Origin: Nocardioides marmotae
GTDB lineage: Bacteria; Actinomycetota; Actinomycetes; Propionibacteriales; Nocardioidaceae
Reading direction: 5' to 3'
NCBI RefSeq assembly: GCF_013177455.1
Contig: NZ_CP053660.1
Span: 310,001 to 374,000, forward strand
DNA: 64,000 bases
Below, piece after piece: positions 62,179 to 64,000 of this stretch. The notes below the pieces were generated by a model. The model was given only the letters and a program-made list of their open reading frames with translations. It was not told the origin of the DNA and searched no databases. The translations under genes were made by a program, and so were the position numbers. Position 1 is the stretch's first letter; each line of letters opens with the position of its first letter.

Positions 62179-64000
62179 ATGGCGACCGACACCGTGCCCC
62201 CGTCCTCAGCCGAGGACGTCCCCTCCGTCCCCGGCGGCACCCCGCAGACCGACACCGACGCCCAGGTCGAGTCGCGCTCCGGGTACCGCCGGCCGGAGGT
62301 CGACGTACCCGCGCTCACCCGCCTGCTCGACGGCAGGTACGCCGAGGTCCGCAACCTGGTCCGCACCAACCTCGCGGAGTACTCCTCGATCCTCGAGGAC
62401 GCCGAGACGATGTCGGTCGGGGACTTCCGCGAGCGGGTCAAGGACGTCGTGCTGGAGATGGCCGCCACCGGCCAGACCGGCATGGGCTTCCCCGAGGAGT
62501 ACGGCGGCGGCGGCGACATCGGCGCCTCGATCGCGGCCTTCGAGACCCTGGCGTACGGCGACCTGTCGGTGCTGGTCAAGGTCGGCGTGCAGTTCGGCCT
62601 GTTCGGCGGCGCGATCCTCCAGCTCGGCAGCAAGCACCACCACGACGCCTACCTGGAGGACCTGGTCACCGGGAAGCTGATGGGCTGCTTCGCGATGACC
62701 GAGTCCGGGCACGGCTCCAACGTCCAGGCGCTCGGCACGGTGGCGACGTACGACGTGGCGACCCAGGAGTTCGTCGTCACCACGACCCACGAGGCCGCCC
62801 GCAAGGACTACATCGGCAACGCCGCCGAGCACGCCCGGCTGGGGGTCGTCTTCGCCCAGCTCGAGGTCGCGGGGGACTCCCACGGCGTCCACGCGTTCGT
62901 CGTGCCGCTGCGCGACGAGGACGGCCACGTCCTCGACGGCGTCCGGATCGAGGACGACGGCCGCAAGATGGGCCTCAACGGCGTCGACAACGGGCGGATC
63001 TGGTTCGACCAGGTGCGGATCCCGCGGGAGAACCTGCTCAACCGGTTCGCCGACGTGACGCCCGCCGGGGTCTACGAGAGCGCGATCGAGAACCCCAACC
63101 GCCGCTTCTTCACCATGCTCGGCACCCTCATCCAGGGCCGGGTCTGCGTCGGCGGCGCCGGCATCAACGCCGCCAAGGTCGCCCTCACGCTGGCGGTGAA
63201 GTACGCCAACAAGCGCCGGCAGTTCGAGGCGACCAGCGAGGACACCGAGGAGCTGCTCCTCGACTACGGCATGCACCAGCGCCGGCTGCTGCCGCTGCTC
63301 GCGCGCACCTACGCCCTGCACTTCGCCCAGGAGGAGCTCGCCGCCCAGCTGCACGACGTCCTCTCCGGGGTCGAGCAGGACGAGCACACCCAGCGCGAGC
63401 TCGAGGCCCGCGCGGCGGGCACCAAGGCGCTCGGCACCTGGCACGCCACCCGCACCATCCAGGAGTGCCGCGAGGCCTGCGGCGGCGCCGGCTACCTCTC
63501 GGTCAACCGGTTCGCCGCGCTCAAGGCCGACACCGACGTCTTCACGACCTTCGAGGGCGACAACACCGTCCTGCTCCAGCTGGTCGCCAAGGGCTTGCTG
63601 ACCGACTACGCCAGCGAGTTCAGCGACATGGACCAGCTCGGCATGGTCCGGTTCGTCACCGGCCTCGCCGTCGAGACCGTCATCGAGCGGACGGCGGTCA
63701 ACAAGCTGCTCGAGCGGATCCGCGACGTGCTGCCCGGCGGCGACGAGTGGGACCAGGACGCCGGCCTGCTCGACCCCGACTACCAGCTCGCGATGCTCCG
63801 CTTCCGCGAGGAGCACATCGTCGCCGGCGTGGCGCGCCGCCTCAAGCGCGGCATCGACCGCGGGATGAACCCGGGCGAGGTGTTCTCCCGGGTCCAGGAC
63901 CACGTCATCGCGGCCGGTCGCGCGCACGTCGAGCGGCTCGTGCTCGAGGCGTTCGTCGCCAAGACCGCCGCGCTGCCCGACGGCGACCAGAAGGTCGCCC
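62179..64000 (+). CDS. Acyl-CoA dehydrogenase/acyl-CoA oxidase-like protein (3' end outside window)
   Basis: At least 607 residues with no stop before the edge. The N-terminus is Ser/Pro-rich, then comes an ACOX-type fold: CFAMTESGHGSNVQALGT (flavin loop), YIGNAAEHARLGVVFAQL, MGLNGVDNGRIWFDQVRIPRENLLN, ECREACGGAGYLSVNRF, and the catalytic Glu in TTFEGDNTVL. The GNA run and extra C-terminal domain are like eukaryotic peroxisomal acyl-CoA oxidases and the large mycobacterial FadE enzymes, so it should catalyse the first oxidation step of fatty acyl-CoA. Whether electrons go to O2 or ETF cannot be told. Confidence 0.92.
   Translation, partial: MATDTVPPSSAEDVPSVPGGTPQTDTDAQVESRSGYRRPEVDVPALTRLLDGRYAEVRNLVRTNLAEYSSILEDAETMSVGDFRERVKDVVLEMAATGQTGMGFPEEYGGGGDIGASIAAFETLAYGDLSVLVKVGVQFGLFGGAILQLGSKHHHDAYLEDLVTGKLMGCFAMTESGHGSNVQALGTVATYDVATQEFVVTTTHEAARKDYIGNAAEHARLGVVFAQLEVAGDSHGVHAFVVPLRDEDGHVLDGVRIEDDGRKMGLNGVDNGRIWFDQVRIPRENLLNRFADVTPAGVYESAIENPNRRFFTMLGTLIQGRVCVGGAGINAAKVALTLAVKYANKRRQFEATSEDTEELLLDYGMHQRRLLPLLARTYALHFAQEELAAQLHDVLSGVEQDEHTQRELEARAAGTKALGTWHATRTIQECREACGGAGYLSVNRFAALKADTDVFTTFEGDNTVLLQLVAKGLLTDYASEFSDMDQLGMVRFVTGLAVETVIERTAVNKLLERIRDVLPGGDEWDQDAGLLDPDYQLAMLRFREEHIVAGVARRLKRGIDRGMNPGEVFSRVQDHVIAAGRAHVERLVLEAFVAKTAALPDGDQKVA

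Overview
The window is GC-rich actinobacterial chromosome with no rRNA, tRNA, phage or CRISPR locus. Several traits point to a Nocardioides-like member of the Propionibacteriales: the very high GC, a furA-katG pair, a DUF222-HNH nuclease, an ECF41 sigma factor, an IlvA with a short regulatory domain, and many genes that appear to lack a leader because a TANNNT -10 box lies 6-8 nt before the start codon. The genus is an inference from gene content.

Layout. 1-4.2 kb: a tightly overlapping operon (serine hydrolase, M20 hydrolase, GNAT acyltransferase, NSAR/OSBS-type enolase-superfamily racemase) that fits N-succinylation-based conversion of D- to L-amino acids, followed by a PucR regulator. 6-10 kb: an ArsB/SLC13-type permease, catalase-peroxidase katG and its coupled regulator furA. 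10-20 kb: housekeeping and assorted genes (ilvA, hydrolase, 5'-3' exonuclease, membrane adenylate cyclase, DUF1963, LysR/aldehyde dehydrogenase pair, selO). 20.6-25.2 kb: D-xylose-type ABC transporter with a ROK regulator. 25.2-39.4 kb: a divergent catabolic island with two HsaA-like flavin monooxygenases, a flavin reductase fused to an IclR-type ligand domain, an extradiol dioxygenase, three meta-cleavage-type hydrolases (one without any catalytic triad residue), an MmgE/PrpD protein, a NitT/TauT-type ABC importer and two IclR regulators. It probably takes up and ring-cleaves a phenolic acid that I cannot name. 39.3-44.2 kb: galM, xylB, xylA and a second ROK regulator, completing xylose use. 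44.3-46.4 kb: a DUF222-HNH nuclease followed by about 770 bp of tandem repeats. 46.9-49.8 kb: HemK-like methyltransferase-kynA-kynU. 49.8-54.2 kb: an oxidoreductase set (OYE, DapB-like, SDR, MBL fold) with TetR/KstR-like operators. 54.3-57.2 kb: GNAT, esterase, and an AhpD-like/ECF41 sigma pair. 57.2-61 kb: TPP riboswitch and thiamine ABC transporter. 61-64 kb: PAP2 membrane protein and an acyl-CoA oxidase-like gene cut by the window edge.

The points I find most worth pursuing are in the 25-39 kb island: a reductase that may be gated by ligand and a triad-less hydrolase kept next to intact paralogs. The 22-bp and 77-bp repeat arrays and the shared palindrome family in the intergenic gaps come next.
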